Shown here piece after piece: positions 45,519 through 57,600 of a DNA stretch of 64,000 nucleotides (position 1 is the first letter of the stretch; every line of letters begins with the position of its first letter). Below the pieces are notes generated by a model. That model was given only the letters and a program-made list of their open reading frames with translations, was not told the DNA's origin and ran no database searches. The stretch comes from Zanthoxylum bungeanum (lineage: Eukaryota > Streptophyta > Magnoliopsida > Sapindales > Rutaceae). Location: NCBI GenBank assembly GCA_019454045.1, contig SKCR01041591.1, positions 23,802 through 87,801 on the forward strand, written 5' to 3'. The position numbers and the translations under genes are program-made.

Positions 45519-46827
45519 CACTACAAGAAAATGGACCTTTAGCTTTGAAAATTTTAGCGTCGAATTTAAATTTTGACGCATCGAATTATAATTTCGACAC
45601 TAAAGGTTTACCTTTTAGCGTCGAAATTAAAATTCGACGCTAATTGTAAAAAATTTAGATATAATTTTAGAAGGCATTATTTTTTTAAATATTAAAAAAA
45701 ATGATATCATTTAGCGTCGAAAAATTAAATTAAATGCTAAATTATAGACCTTTAGAGTCGAATTGTAATTTCGATGCTAAATGGTAAATTAAAAAATTTC
45801 AATTTCCCGCCTTCTAAAATTTGAATTTATCGCCTAATAAAATTAGATTTAAATTTTTTTGACATTTATGGACGAATTTTCGACGCTAAAATCAAAATTT
45901 TGGTGGAAATAATTCCCGCTATTTGAGGATCTTTAGAGACGAAATAGGATTTCGTCGCTAAATATTATTATTTTTCCTATAAATTCATTCGCTCTTTCGT
46001 TTCTCCTATGCTCACTTTATTTCTCTCATACTCTTATTTCCTCTCTAAAATTCATTTTTCCTCAAGTGTTTTGTTTAATTTTCTTATATTTTATGTTAAC
46101 ATCCAATGTTTTATTTCTTTTGTAGGGGAATATGAAGATGAAAAAATGGTGGAAATGAAGATGGTGAAGAAAATGATAAACAAATGAAAGTCAAGATGAA
46201 TAATATGAAAGTAAAGATGGAGAAAATATACAGAAAATTATATTTTATCATTTTATCATTTTGTTTATTGTTTTATATTTTTTTGTTGTGATAAATTTTA
46301 TAATTTTATTTTTATATCAATAAAGATATCATTGTTATAATTTTTTTATAACAAATTTGTAATGATGTTCTTATGGTTTCTATAAATTAATTACTTTTGT
46401 AATGAAATAGTTTGTAATGTCAATTTTGTTATAATTAGTTTTTAAAACTAATTATAATGAATTTTTTTTATTTTATTTTTATTAATTTCACTTTTAGTGT
46501 CGAAAAAATTTATCGCTAAAGGTCTTCTATGTCAAAATAAAATTTTGACGCGAAAGCTTGGTTGAGGAAGGTATTCAGCCTCGAAAATCGATTTCGACGC
46601 TAAAAGTATTTACTTTCATTTTCGACGCTAAAGATAATACTTTTAGTGATAAAATATTTCGTCGTTGAAGATATATTTTTAGTGTCAAAATTTATTTTTG
46701 ACGCTAGATAGCAACCTCGATCAAGTGTTCGCGTCAAAAATTTAGTTCGGCGCATAAGACATTAGTGTCGAAATTTTAACTTTTAGGGACGATATTTTTC
46801 AACGCTAAAGATCACTTTGTTGAAGAG
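45519..46827. mobile_element. Non-autonomous CACTA (En/Spm-like) transposon
   Basis: Begins CACTACAAGAAAA, the plant CACTA terminal repeat, followed by many subterminal motifs in both orientations (TTAGCGTCGAA and TTCGACGCTAA) on both sides of a core at about 45960-46480. The right end is degenerate: TTTGTTGAAGAG at 46816-46827 matches the expected TTTCTTGTAGTG at 9 of 12 positions. Flanking trinucleotides are AAG on the left and AAA on the right. No transposase is encoded, so it would need a helper. Confidence 0.72.
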
Positions 46828-47786
46828 AAATAATATTAGATGGATATATATCAATATATTTGAATATTGAAATAAAGATATTATAAATAAGGACATAGCA
46901 TTTGGTGCATCATGAATACGTTTGCATCTGTAAAAATTCGGTGCAAATTGCAAATAGTACAAAGATATATGTGGTGGCTTACAATTGCAAGATTAAACAT
47001 CATCGTCATCATAAAGAAAAGTAAAAGATCAGTTGGAGGACACGAGCTGTTGGTTAAATCCTAACATGGGATTAAACATCATCATTCTGCAGGGCAGGAT
47101 TTCCGGAAAAAGTTTTGGTAAATTTACAAAATTGCCATATTTATAATTAATTTATAATAATAACCTAATTTAATTTGTTCATTCTTTTCTAGGAAATAAA
47201 AAAAAATCTAACAATGATATGTCCACAATACTATATATATATATTTTCCTCTTTACTTTTGTATTTTTCCAATACATGTAGTTTATGAAAATGATTGTGA
47301 AAAATCATTTTTTTTTAATTAAAAAAAAATTACATTCATTTCGGACCCTACATTCTTCAATTATGATAGCAAATATTTATCGACGGTCGACAGTCAACCG
47401 CCCAATGTCGTTAAATAATTTTTTCTTACTGTAATAGTTAAAAAAATATATTTCAATAATAATATCCTAACCTTAATATGATTTGAAACGTTTATGGATT
47501 GTCGACACCCGTCTGTCGGCCATCATACTCGGAGCTATTATATCCAAAATATTATTTCTTTTGAGGATCCGAGTCATTGCTGAATCCCCTCAAGTGACGA
47601 TTATTGCTCGTCCAGAGCTACTAAATCTGCAACAACCAATGTCCCCCTTCTAGTCTTAAATGGGTTCCTAATCTTTGAACCAAAATCCACCCCAGAAAGG
47701 AACGAATCAAAGTAAGAAAAGTTATAGGTAGGTATTATTGTAAATTAGTCAACAATTTGGATTATTTTTGAAACTTTCCTAAAATT
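46828..47786. other. AT-rich intergenic DNA
   Basis: No coding region. A short inverted phrase GACGGTCGACAGTC lies near 47381. Nothing else was recognised. Confidence 0.5.
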
Positions 47787-47791
47787 ATGTT

Positions 47792-48771
47792 TGTTGATGG
47801 TGGGTTTTTACCCTCAAGAAGCCAGCATCCCAAGGAAGGGTAAGAAAAGAATTTTTGCTTACAATAATGAGTTTTGTAATTAACAGAGGAAAAACTCAAA
47901 GTCCTCGTTAGGACGAGATCAGACAGAAGGACACGAGCATGATGCGCATAATCAATTCGCCCAGAAGAGGTCATGTTCCGACCAAATGAGGTCATGTTCC
48001 GACCAGAGGAGGTCATGTCCCGACCCGACATTATAAGTAGATATCAGATTCAGAATGGACATCAGCAAAGGCCAACCCGATCTTGCGGCCCGGTAAGGCA
48101 GAACCACTGTTGTTTTAAGCCATCCGACCTGGTAGGACAGGTCGGGGTTATACTGTTGAGGACAGGTTGCAGTGGTACAAAGTGGCTTGGGGATTTGCAT
48201 CATCCATAAAGCTGTGATGTGACTATAGCAACTTGCAAGGTCATCCTCTGCCACACGCCACCGCGTGAACGAGTGATACAGGCTGGCGTCATAAAGATAG
48301 CGTATGGCAGTATCCAAGAAGGGGGTGATTAATGAAGTGTCAGATGACAGGTTTACTTTCGGTAATAGCAGACTCACGTGGCTGAAGTCATGAAGATATG
48401 AGAATAATGGTACATTTTCTTAGTATATAAAGGGAGGGTAACATCATTTGTAAATGTTGGTTAGCAAAAATCTCACTCAAGTACTATTTATAATCTCACA
48501 AAGCAAACAACTCGACAACAATTGACTACCCTTGAAAAGAGGTCGGCCGAGCTCGGTTCAATTATAAAACTAGTGCTCTACTTTGTTCCCATGGACGTAG
48601 GCTGGTTTATTCCGCCGAACCACGTAAACCATCTGTTGATTTTGTGTTTTCTTGTATCTTATACTAAATTTGCTTTTGGCCCCCATTACTAAACAAATTC
48701 ACGGTTAGATGAGGATTGTCCTGAGAGCATTATCCCGAAATTGCCCTTGGAACTAAAATCACCCGTCAACA
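47792..48771 (+). repeat. 5' LTR of the gag-only Tat-like element
   Basis: 980 bp with a TATA box TATATAAAG at about 48424-48432. Partner of 51475-52434, with visible divergence over the length. Confidence 0.9.
48424..48432 (+). promoter_or_regulatory. TATA box of the Tat-like 5' LTR
   Basis: TATATAAAG within the LTR. The same box is in the 3' LTR at about 52087-52095. Confidence 0.5.
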
Positions 48772-48773
48772 GT

Positions 48774-48791
48774 TGGCGCCGTTTGTGGGGA
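48774..48791 (+). other. Primer-binding site of the Tat-like element
   Basis: TGGCGCCGTTTGTGGGGA two bases after the LTR end, a common plant gypsy site. Confidence 0.8.
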
Positions 48792-49188
48792 AAGAGCAAA
48801 AAGTAACTTGACTAGTTTCAACGACATAATGGATTGAGAGAATGAAAGAAAGCATGAGAAAGAAAAGAGAGTCGAACCAGACCTTCATAAAGTCCATGAT
48901 GGAGAAACTGTAAAAGCTAGAAAAGATAAACGATGAAAAGTTGGAGGCTGGTCCAAGCCAGATGAGAGATGAGATAGCGAATGGAAAAAAAGGTTGTAGA
49001 TTTGGGTGGAGATGATGAGCCCGAGAGGAGGGATCTCCAGAAGGTGAGGCTTGTTGTGATAACCGGAGCCTTGCTGGCAAGAAAGAGTGTGGGAAGAAGA
49101 AAATGAGAGGCAAACTCCAGAGTCATATAGTAATAGCCCACGCTTTACGAAGGGTGGGAACATAAGACATGGTGGGGGAGATTGAGAG

Positions 49189-50100
49189 GTGTCCAGCCAC
49201 GACATACGTCGCGCTCGGAGTAGCAGTCGTGAAGAAGTCCGCGGGAGGCAGTTCGATAATACTGATGACCAGATGAAAGACTGGTTCAGGAAAAAGATGA
49301 AAAAATGGGAAGAAAACATGAAGGCAGACAAGAGAGATGGTCGGGATGGAGAAACGGCCTCCCCATTCACGGAAAAGATCTTGTCAGCAGAGTTCCCTAA
49401 ATGGTTCACCATGCCATCTATAAACTCCTACAAAGGTCATACCGACCCCAAATCCCATGTCGAAAGCTTTGTTTTGCTAATGGAGGTCAAGGGATGGTGG
49501 GAGAGGCCATCTGCAGGGTGTTCCCTTTGACCCTGGGCGGACCCGTAATTTTATGGTTCAGAAGTTGACTCCATGGAGCATCAGTAGTTTCTCTCAACTC
49601 AGGAAATCCTTTGTTCGACATTTCAAAGGAGCGTGTGTGCCAAGGAAGACGCAGGAGCATTGAGACTGATGAAGCAGAGGGATGATGAGCCTATGAAGAA
49701 TTTTATTGAAAGGTACCACAATTTGGTGCTCGAGGTCGGAGCATACGAGTCATCGGAGACACTGGAAAGTGTCAAGGGAGCTATAAAGTTCGGGAGGTTG
49801 TGGACTCACCTGAGGATCCAAGATGTACCGGATTATGCCACAGCTCTGGAGTTGGCCAGGAAGTTTATTTTGATGGAGGAGGATGAGAAGATTCCCCTAG
49901 GATGGGGCACCCGCAAGACCAATATACTCAGGATAAAATTCTATCAGCCGAGCCTGACCTGAGGAGGTTTTCGATTGAGGAGGGAAACAAAATGGCTTAT
50001 TGTATGTACCATAATGTAAATGGAGATGCCACGAATGGATGCAGAGACTTGCAGTAGTAGGTGGAAGACCTGGTGAAAAAAGGCTATCTGATAAGTGCAT
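49189..50100 (+). pseudogene. Tat-like gag, frameshifted
   Basis: The first frame (49189-49530) has an Arg/Lys-rich head and the gag entry phrase ILSAEFPKWFTMPSINSYKG followed by DPKSHVESFVLLME. The second frame (49633-49962) continues the core with LRLMKQRDDEPMKNFIERYH and ATALELARKFILMEED. A CMYHNVNGDATNGCRDL segment near 49995-50050 corresponds to the YCXXHXXXGHXTXXC gag end. Frameshifts near 49500 and after 49900 prevent a full protein. Start codon uncertain. Confidence 0.8.
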
Positions 50101-50325
50101 AGACCAAGTGGCTATGGAGGGCGACCAATGCTGATAGTGGATGTCATCAGGTCAGGTACTTGGAATGCTGAGATACTGAGAGGATATTTTCAGTAGAACC
50201 TCTCTTATAATGACTCTCAAAGAGTTGTAAGAAGGGCAGAGTAGATCTCAAGAAAATGAGTAAGACTTTCCATTTCTTAAATAAACACTTGTTTATACAT
50301 GTTTGTTTATTATGGCCCATATAGA
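50101..50325 (+). other. Non-coding stretch after Tat-like gag
   Basis: Short region without a usable frame between the gag remnant and the tandem array. No pol motif. Confidence 0.5.
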
Positions 50326-51062
50326 GGCTGAGGCCGATGTGTTTGGATGGCTCGGGCTACTTTAATACCGCCGAGGCCGAGGTGTTTTGATGGCTCGGGA
50401 TTGCTTTCGTACCGCCGAGGCCGAGGCATTTTGATGGCTCGGGCCTACTTTCGTACCGCCGAGGCTGAGGTGTTTTATGTCTCGGGTTTACTTTAGTACC
50501 ACCGAAGCCGAGGTGTTTTGATGGCTCGGGCTTGCTTTCGTACGGCCGAGGCTGATGTATTTTATGGATAAGGTCTGCTTTCGTACCGTCGAGGCCGAGG
50601 TGTTTTATGGCTCGGGTCTGCTTTCGTATCACCGAGGCTAATGTGTTTTATGGCTTGGGTCTACTTTCGTACCGCCGAGGCCAAGGTGTTTTATGGCCCA
50701 AATCTGCTTTCGTACCGCCGATGCCGAGGTGTTTTATGGCTCGGGTATACTTTCGTACCGCCGAGGCTGAGGTGTTTTATGGCACGAGACTGTTTTCATA
50801 CCGCCGAGGCCGAGGTGTTTTGATGGCTCTAGCTTGCTTTAGTACCGCCGAGGCCGAGGTGTTTTGATGGCTCGGGACTACTTTTGTACCATCGAGGCCA
50901 ATGTGTTTTGATGGCTCGGGCCTGCTTTCGTGCCGCCGAGGCTGAGGTGTTTTATGGCTCGGGCCTGCTTTAGTACCACCGATGCCGAGGTGTTTTATGG
51001 CTCGGGTCTATTTTCGTACCACCGAGGCCGAGGTGTTTTGTGGCTCGGGGTCGGGTTACGTC
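50326..51062 (+). repeat. 42-44-bp tandem array before the Tat-like 3' LTR
   Basis: About 17 units of GAGGCCGAGGTGTTTTATGG then CTCGGGTCTGCTTTCGTACC plus GCC. Unit starts are regularly spaced (for example 50373, 50417, 50461). Long frames across it on both strands are by-products of the repeat. The position before the 3' LTR parallels the array in the Ogre-like element. Confidence 0.9.
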
Positions 51063-51457
51063 TCACCGAAGCTTTGTTATCTTCGATTGGCACGAGGCTG
51101 GGTTACGCCCCTCCAAAACCCTATTATTGTGTTAATAGCCCGAAAGAAAAAAAATTCCTCATGCTTGTCTTTTGTTATACAAGACTTTGCAGAACATTCC
51201 TTCTGGAATCTCGAATTAGAGGGCATGGCCAAGAAGAGAGAGTAGAGATGGTGAACCCAGTCTCAGATTTTTGACTAAGGGTCAACCAGTGCTGATTCAG
51301 GTCGACATTAGTTGTTATAGGTACCTCAAGACATCAAATTAAAGCAATATGAGGTGCCCATGAGTGTATCTGTTTGAGGAAATCAGATTGATCTCTGGTT
51401 TCATGCACCACCATCTTTTTTATAGTTCCCGGCATAACTCGCTAACTCGTTGATACC

Positions 51458-51474
51458 GAGAACTAGGGGACGGA
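51458..51474 (+). other. Polypurine tract of the Tat-like element
   Basis: GAGAACTAGGGGACGGA immediately before the 3' LTR; compare 3012-3028. Confidence 0.75.
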
Positions 51475-52434
51475 TGTTGATGGTGGTTTTTTATCCCGAA
51501 GAAGTCAGCATCCCGAGGAAGGGTAAGAAAAGAATTTTCGCTTACAATGATGAGTTTTGTAATTAACAGAGGAAAAACCCAAAGTCCTAGTTAGGGCGAT
51601 ATCAGACAGAAGGGCACGAGCATGAGGTGCAGAATCAATCCAACCAGAAGATGTCATGTTCCGACCAGATGAGGTCATGTCCCGACCCGACATGATAAGA
51701 AGATATCAGATTCAGAATAGACATCAGCAAAAGTCGACCCAACCTTGCGGCCCGGTAAGGCATGACCACTGTTGTTTTAAGCCATCTGACCAGGTAGGAC
51801 AGGTCGGGGTGATACTATTGAGGACGAGATGCAGTGGTACAAAAGTGGCTTGGGGATTTGCATCATCCATAAAGCTGTGATGTGACTATAGCAACTTGCA
51901 AGGTCATCCTCTGATACACGCCACCGCGTGAACGAGTGATAGAGACTGGCGTCATAAAGGTAGCGTATGGCAGTATCCAAGAAGGGGGTGATTAATGAAG
52001 TGTCAGATGTCAAGTTTACTTTCAGGAATGGGAGACTCACGTGACTGACGTCATAAAGATATGGGAACAATGTTACTTTTTCTTAGTATATAAAGGGAGG
52101 GTAACATCATTTGTAAAAGTTGGTTAGCAAAAATCTCACTCAAGTACTATTTGTAATCTCACAAAGCAAACAGCTCGGCAACACTTGACCACCCTTGAAA
52201 AGAGGTCGGCCGAGCTCGTTTCAATAATAAAACTAGTGCTCTACTTTGTTCCCGTAGACGTAGGCTAGTTTATTCCGCCGAACCACGTAAACCCTCTGTT
52301 GATTTTGTGTTTGCTTGTATCTTCTGCTAAATTTACTTTTGGCCCCCATAACTAAACAAATTCACGGTTGGAGGAGGATTGTCCTGGGAGCATTATCCTG
52401 AAATTACCCCTGGAACTAAAATCACCCGTCAACA
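51475..52434 (+). repeat. 3' LTR of the gag-only Tat-like element
   Basis: 960 bp, partner of 47792-48771. Confidence 0.9.
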
Positions 52435-52439
52435 ATATT

Positions 52440-53126
52440 TCCCGTAAAAATGAAAATCTTATTCTGGGAAACCAAAGACTGGACAATAGCCTAAGCCAAT
52501 GACATTTGCAACTAATTCATGTGAGCAATTTTTTATGACGTTGATTTCATCCAATTTTAATTAGGAACTTCAAGAAAATCCCCTAGCTCACCTATTACGT
52601 CATTTTTTATTTAATTGCATTTTTTTGGATTTTGTTTTTCTTTTGAGATATGTATATCTCATTAAAATTACTATTTTATCGGGTTTCGCAGCGGAGCATG
52701 GAAAAATCAAATTTTTCGATTTTGAAATTTTTTTCTGGACTATTAAAATAAACTATTTATTTTAATATAAAATCCAAAAATCAATTTTTGAAATGTCCAA
52801 TTTGACCTTGGCCAAAAATTGCCTTAAAACACTAATTTTTATATTTTTGCTCATTTTAGTCCTAATGTGTCAAATACACATCCAACTGTTTCTAAAACAC
52901 TACCAAAATGATTAGTAGACTATCAATATATCAAATTATATCCAAAAAATGAAAAAACCCCAAATTTAGAATTAGGCATAAATCATAATTTATTGAATTA
53001 ATCAAATTAACTAACATAAACCATAATCAATACTCAATCAAGCTTTAATCTAAATTTACTTGCACCTAATGAGTCTCACCACTATGAAAAATATTCAAGA
53101 ATAATTTTAGGTTATCATAGAGTGGT
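52440..53126. other. Intergenic DNA between two retroelements
   Basis: AT-rich with no coding region. Includes GGGTTTCGCAGCGGAGCATGG near 52679, which looks repeat-derived but could not be assigned. Confidence 0.45.
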
Positions 53127-53131
53127 ACAAG

Positions 53132-54599
53132 TGTTAGCGACACAATCGCGTGATGGATTTTGATGGCGTCAACACTTGAAGTCTTCGACGCACATTAGCG
53201 AGACATTACAAATAGATTTCGAAGTACGTTAGTGGTGAAAAGCATGAATGTGAAGACTAGTGGAAAAACGAAGACAATATTGCTTAGTCTTAGCTTAGAG
53301 CTTTAAAATGTAATATGAATTGATTATCTAAGTATTTAAGCTCATAGGACACAAGCACATTCATATAGATGCATTAGGATCATGTGAAAAATATTTTAAA
53401 CCTTCAAATCTTGCATTTTGTGATGTGACAGGCATACCAATGACCATATCAGTCTAATGCTCTATTTTGCAAGCTCTCTAGAATCGACACACTTCATACC
53501 GGTTACATACCGGAGACCATACCGGTCCACCTCTATTTTGCATAGCCATTGGAACCGGCACAACATATACTGATATACCATACCGGTCATACTGTGGATT
53601 ACATACCTACTGCAACCGGCACAGACCATACCGGTCCATATACCGGTTTACATACCGGTGAGCCTATTATTGAGCAAACTCACTGGAACCGGTAAGGACT
53701 ATATCGGTCCCTATATCGGTGACCATACTAGTCCTAACTGGTTTATTCAAATGGTAATATAGCCGTTGAGAGCCGTTACTATACCAGACCGACATACCGG
53801 TGTCTGGAGACCAGCATACTGGTCTAAGACAGAGGAAATGTGGGCTGCTTTGTATTTTATTATAAATAAATCCCCAATTCATTTTTGCAATGTTAGAGAA
53901 CCTTCATACATCTTACATTAAGGCAAACACAGAGAGTTTCATTAATCTTCATAATCATACACTCTCATACATCAAGCTCAAACACCACATCTTGTTAATA
54001 TTTAGTAGTGAGCTTAGAACACTTGGGTAGCAACTCACACTTAGAATCTTCATTATCTTCGTGAGTACCCAAGTGTGATTATAAATCTTTTTATTCAAAC
54101 ACTTGTGATAGGTTTGTGAGCCTCTCTCTAAAACTAATATTGTAAAGGTTGTCGAGTGAGCCTATGAACAAAACTCGTACTTGAGGTTTTTGAGTGAGTC
54201 TTTATCTAAAACTCAAAGTGTAAAGGTTTGGAGCGAACTTAGTGTGTAAAAATCTTGGCTGCGGGTGAGCCACGGAAACTCGGTTGATAGTGGAAATCTT
54301 CAAGCGCGGCTTGGGGAGTGGACGTATGCATAGGTCGCCGAACCACTATAAATTACGGTGTCATTTTCTCTAACCCTTAACTATTTACTTATTGTAAGAT
54401 TTCATTTATTTGTATGTTTATTGTGTATAAACTTGCATATAGGTTATATATCGAAATAGAGAAAATCAACCTAATGCTTAATCGGTAAAACTAGATAAAA
54501 TCGGAAAAGATTTTAATTTCCGCAGTATTAGACAATAACCCAATTCACCCCTATTGGGAATATAGAGATTGATTGTTGTATTGCTGGTAGGTAATTTCA
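53132..54599 (+). repeat. 5' LTR of the SIRE-like element
   Basis: 1468 bp, partner of 59147-60633. It contains an ACCGGT-rich cluster (53430-53830) and a TATA-like TATTATAAATAAAT at about 53858-53872. Confidence 0.92.
53430..53830 (+). repeat. ACCGGT palindrome cluster in the 5' LTR
   Basis: Many copies of ATACCGGT, or one-base variants, recur at irregular 10-25-bp spacing in U3 upstream of the TATA-like box. The 3' LTR has the same cluster at 59440-59850. Confidence 0.8.
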
Positions 54600-54655
54600 A
54601 TTGGTATCACAACGATATTTTCTCAACAAAGACTTAACCATCCGAGAAAGTGATC

Positions 54656-57600
54656 ATGGCATCTACATGTAACTCATCAAATCTTGCCGAGGGATTTTCA
54701 ACCACTAGACCTCCCTTCTACACCGAAATCGACGACAATTATTGGAAGATGAGGATGTTAAACCACATTCTAACCGTTGATGTGCAATCATTTAAAGTGA
54801 TCACATAAGGTACATGAATGCCAATGAAGAGGGATATGATTGGTGTAGAGATTCCTAAGCCACTTTTAGAATGGACCGATGATTATAAATCAACTTAGTG
54901 CTTTAGGGAAAATCATTGACCCAAGCCATCAAGTGAAGAAAATTATTAGGTCATTCCCTAAGGAATATAGAAGTTATACTTCCTCCATCAAAGAAGCAAA
55001 CGATATGAACACCTTGAAGTTAGATGACTTGGTGGGAAAATTATTGGAATACGAGATAGAAATCAAGATGGACCAAAAAGCGAAAGAAGAAAAGAATAAG
55101 AAGAGATTAGCCCTTAAGTCATTTGTGAGAAAAGAAGATGATGCTAATTCAAGTAATGAAGAAGAATATAGTGATGATGAATTAGCACATATGACAAATG
55201 AATTCAAGAAGTTCCTCAAATCCGAATAACTTAAAGGAAAATCAAGAATGGATGAGAAGAAAGAAGAAAAATGATCGCGGAAGCACAATAAATTAATTTG
55301 CTATGAGTATGTAAAACCGGGTCATATAGCTACCGATTGACCATTAAGGAAACTCAAAGCGAAATATAAGAAGAAGACAATGATAGCAACTTGGAACGAT
55401 AGTGACTATAGCTAATCCGAGGAAGAAATAAAGAAAAACAAATCTCGCCTTTATGGCAATCGAGGATGATGACTTCTTCTTTGAAATCGAAGAAGAAAAT
55501 GTACATAACTGTCATGATTGATTAATGAATTGCTTGATGCTTTTAATGAATTATATGAGTTATGTGAATTGCTTAAAAGAAGAATAAGATAATTAAATAT
55601 GAGCATTCAGTATTATTAATGATCATGCATCAATAATTGGGAAAAATGAAAAACATGAAATGGAAATTGCATGTTTAAGAAGTGAAAAACTAGAACTTGA
55701 AAATAGAATATCTAATATACCATCTATCTCAAGTACATGTGATTGCGAATCTATTATGAATGAAAATATTTCATTAAATAAAAAGATCATAGATTTGCAA
55801 AATATTGTAGCAAAATTCACTTTGGGAGAGAGAATAAATTCAAGAAGTTCCTCAAATCCGAAAATCTTAAAGGAAAATCAAGAATGGATGAGAAGAAAGA
55901 AGAAAAATGGTCGTGAAAGCACATGAAATTAATTTGCTATAAGTGTGAAAAATCGGGTCATATAGCTACTGATTGCCCACTAAGGAAACTCAAAGCGAAA
56001 TCTAAGAAGAATACAATGACAACAACTTGGAGCGATCTCGACTCCAGCTCATCCAATGAAGAAATTAAAGATAGAACAAATCTCGCCTTTATGGCAATCA
56101 AGGATAATGACTTCTTCTTCGAAAGCGAAGAAGAAAATGTACATAACTCTCTTGAATATAATGAATTGCTTGATGCTAATAATGAATTACATGAGTTATG
56201 TGAATTGCTTAAAAGAAGAATAAGATAATTAAAAATGAGCATTCAATAATATTAAATGATCATGCATCAATAATTGGGAAAAATGAAAAGCATGAAATGG
56301 AAATTGTATGTTTAAGAAGTGAAAAGCTAGAACTTGAAAATAGAATATCTAATATACCATCTATCTCAAGTACTTGTGATTGCGAATGTATTATGAATGA
56401 AAATATTTCATTAAATAAAAAGATCATATATTTGTAAAATATTGTAGCAAAATTCACTTTGGGAGAGAGAATAAATTCAAGAAGTTCCTCAAATATGAAA
56501 ATCTTAAAGGAAAATCAAGAATGGATGAGAAGAAAGAAGAAAAATGGTCGCGAAAGCACATGAAATTAATTTTCTATGAGTGTGAAAAATCGGGTCATAT
56601 AGCTACCGATTGCTCACTAAGGAAACTCAAAGCGAAATCTAAGAAGAAGGCAATGATAGCAACTTGGAGCGATCTCGACTCCAGCTCATCTGATGAAGAA
56701 ATTAAAGATATAACAAATCTCGCCTTTATGGCAATCGATGATGATGACTTCTTCTTCGAAAGCGAAGAAGAAAATGTACATAACTCTATTGAATATAATG
56801 AATTGCTTGATGCTTTTAATGAATTACATGAGTTATGTGAATTGCTTAAAAAGAAGAATAAGATAATTAAAAATGAGCATTCAATATTATTAAATGATCA
56901 TACATCAATAATTGGGAAAAATGAAAAGCATGAAATGGAAATTGTATGTTTAAGAAGTGAAAAGCTAGAACTTGAAAATAGAATATCTAATATACCATCT
57001 ATCTCAAGTACTTGTGATTGCGAATTTATTATGAATGAAAATATTTCATTAAATAAAAAGAACATACATTTGTAAAATATTGTAGCAAAATTCACTTTGG
57101 GAGAGAGAATAAATTCAAGAAGTTCCTCAAATCTGAAAATCTTAAAGGAAAATCAAGAATGGATGAGAAGAAAGAAGAAAAATGGTCGCGAAAGCACATG
57201 AAATTAATTTGCTATGAGTGTGAAAAACCGGGTCATATAGCTACTGATTGCCCATTAAGGAAACTCAAAGCGAAATCTAAGAAGAAGGCAATGACAGCAA
57301 CTTAGAGCGATAGCGACTCCAGGTCATCCGATGAAGAAATTAAAGAAAGAAAAAATCTCGTCTTTATGGCAATCGAGGATGATGACTTCTTCTTTGAAAG
57401 CGAAGAAGAAAATGTACATAACTCTCTTGAATATAATGAATTGCTTGATGTTTTTAATGAATTACATGAGTTATATGAATTGCTTAAAAAGAAGAATAAG
57501 ATAATTAAATATGAGCATTCAATATTATTAAATGATCATGCATCAATAATTGGGAAAAATGAAAAGCATGAAATGGAAATTGCATGTTTAAGAAGTGAAA

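Larger units (their letters stand above)
47792..52434 (+). mobile_element. Tat-like Ty3/gypsy element, gag only
   Basis: LTRs lie at 47792-48771 and 51475-52434, both TGTTGATGGTGG...ACCCGTCAACA. A primer site TGGCGCCGTTTGTGGGGA is at 48774-48791 and a polypurine tract at 51458-51474. Flanks ATGTT (47787-47791) and ATATT (52435-52439) look like a target duplication with one change. Gag is present but broken. Protease, RT, RNase H and integrase are absent; a tandem array fills the region before the 3' LTR. Confidence 0.9.

Noticed and set aside
50326..51062. CRISPR-like regular repeats
   Set aside because: Units are contiguous with no unique spacers, lie in a plant retroelement, and there are no cas genes.
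50357..51245. Several open frames with repeated VFYG and SYRRG phrases
   Set aside because: Created by the 42-44-bp tandem array of the Tat-like element.
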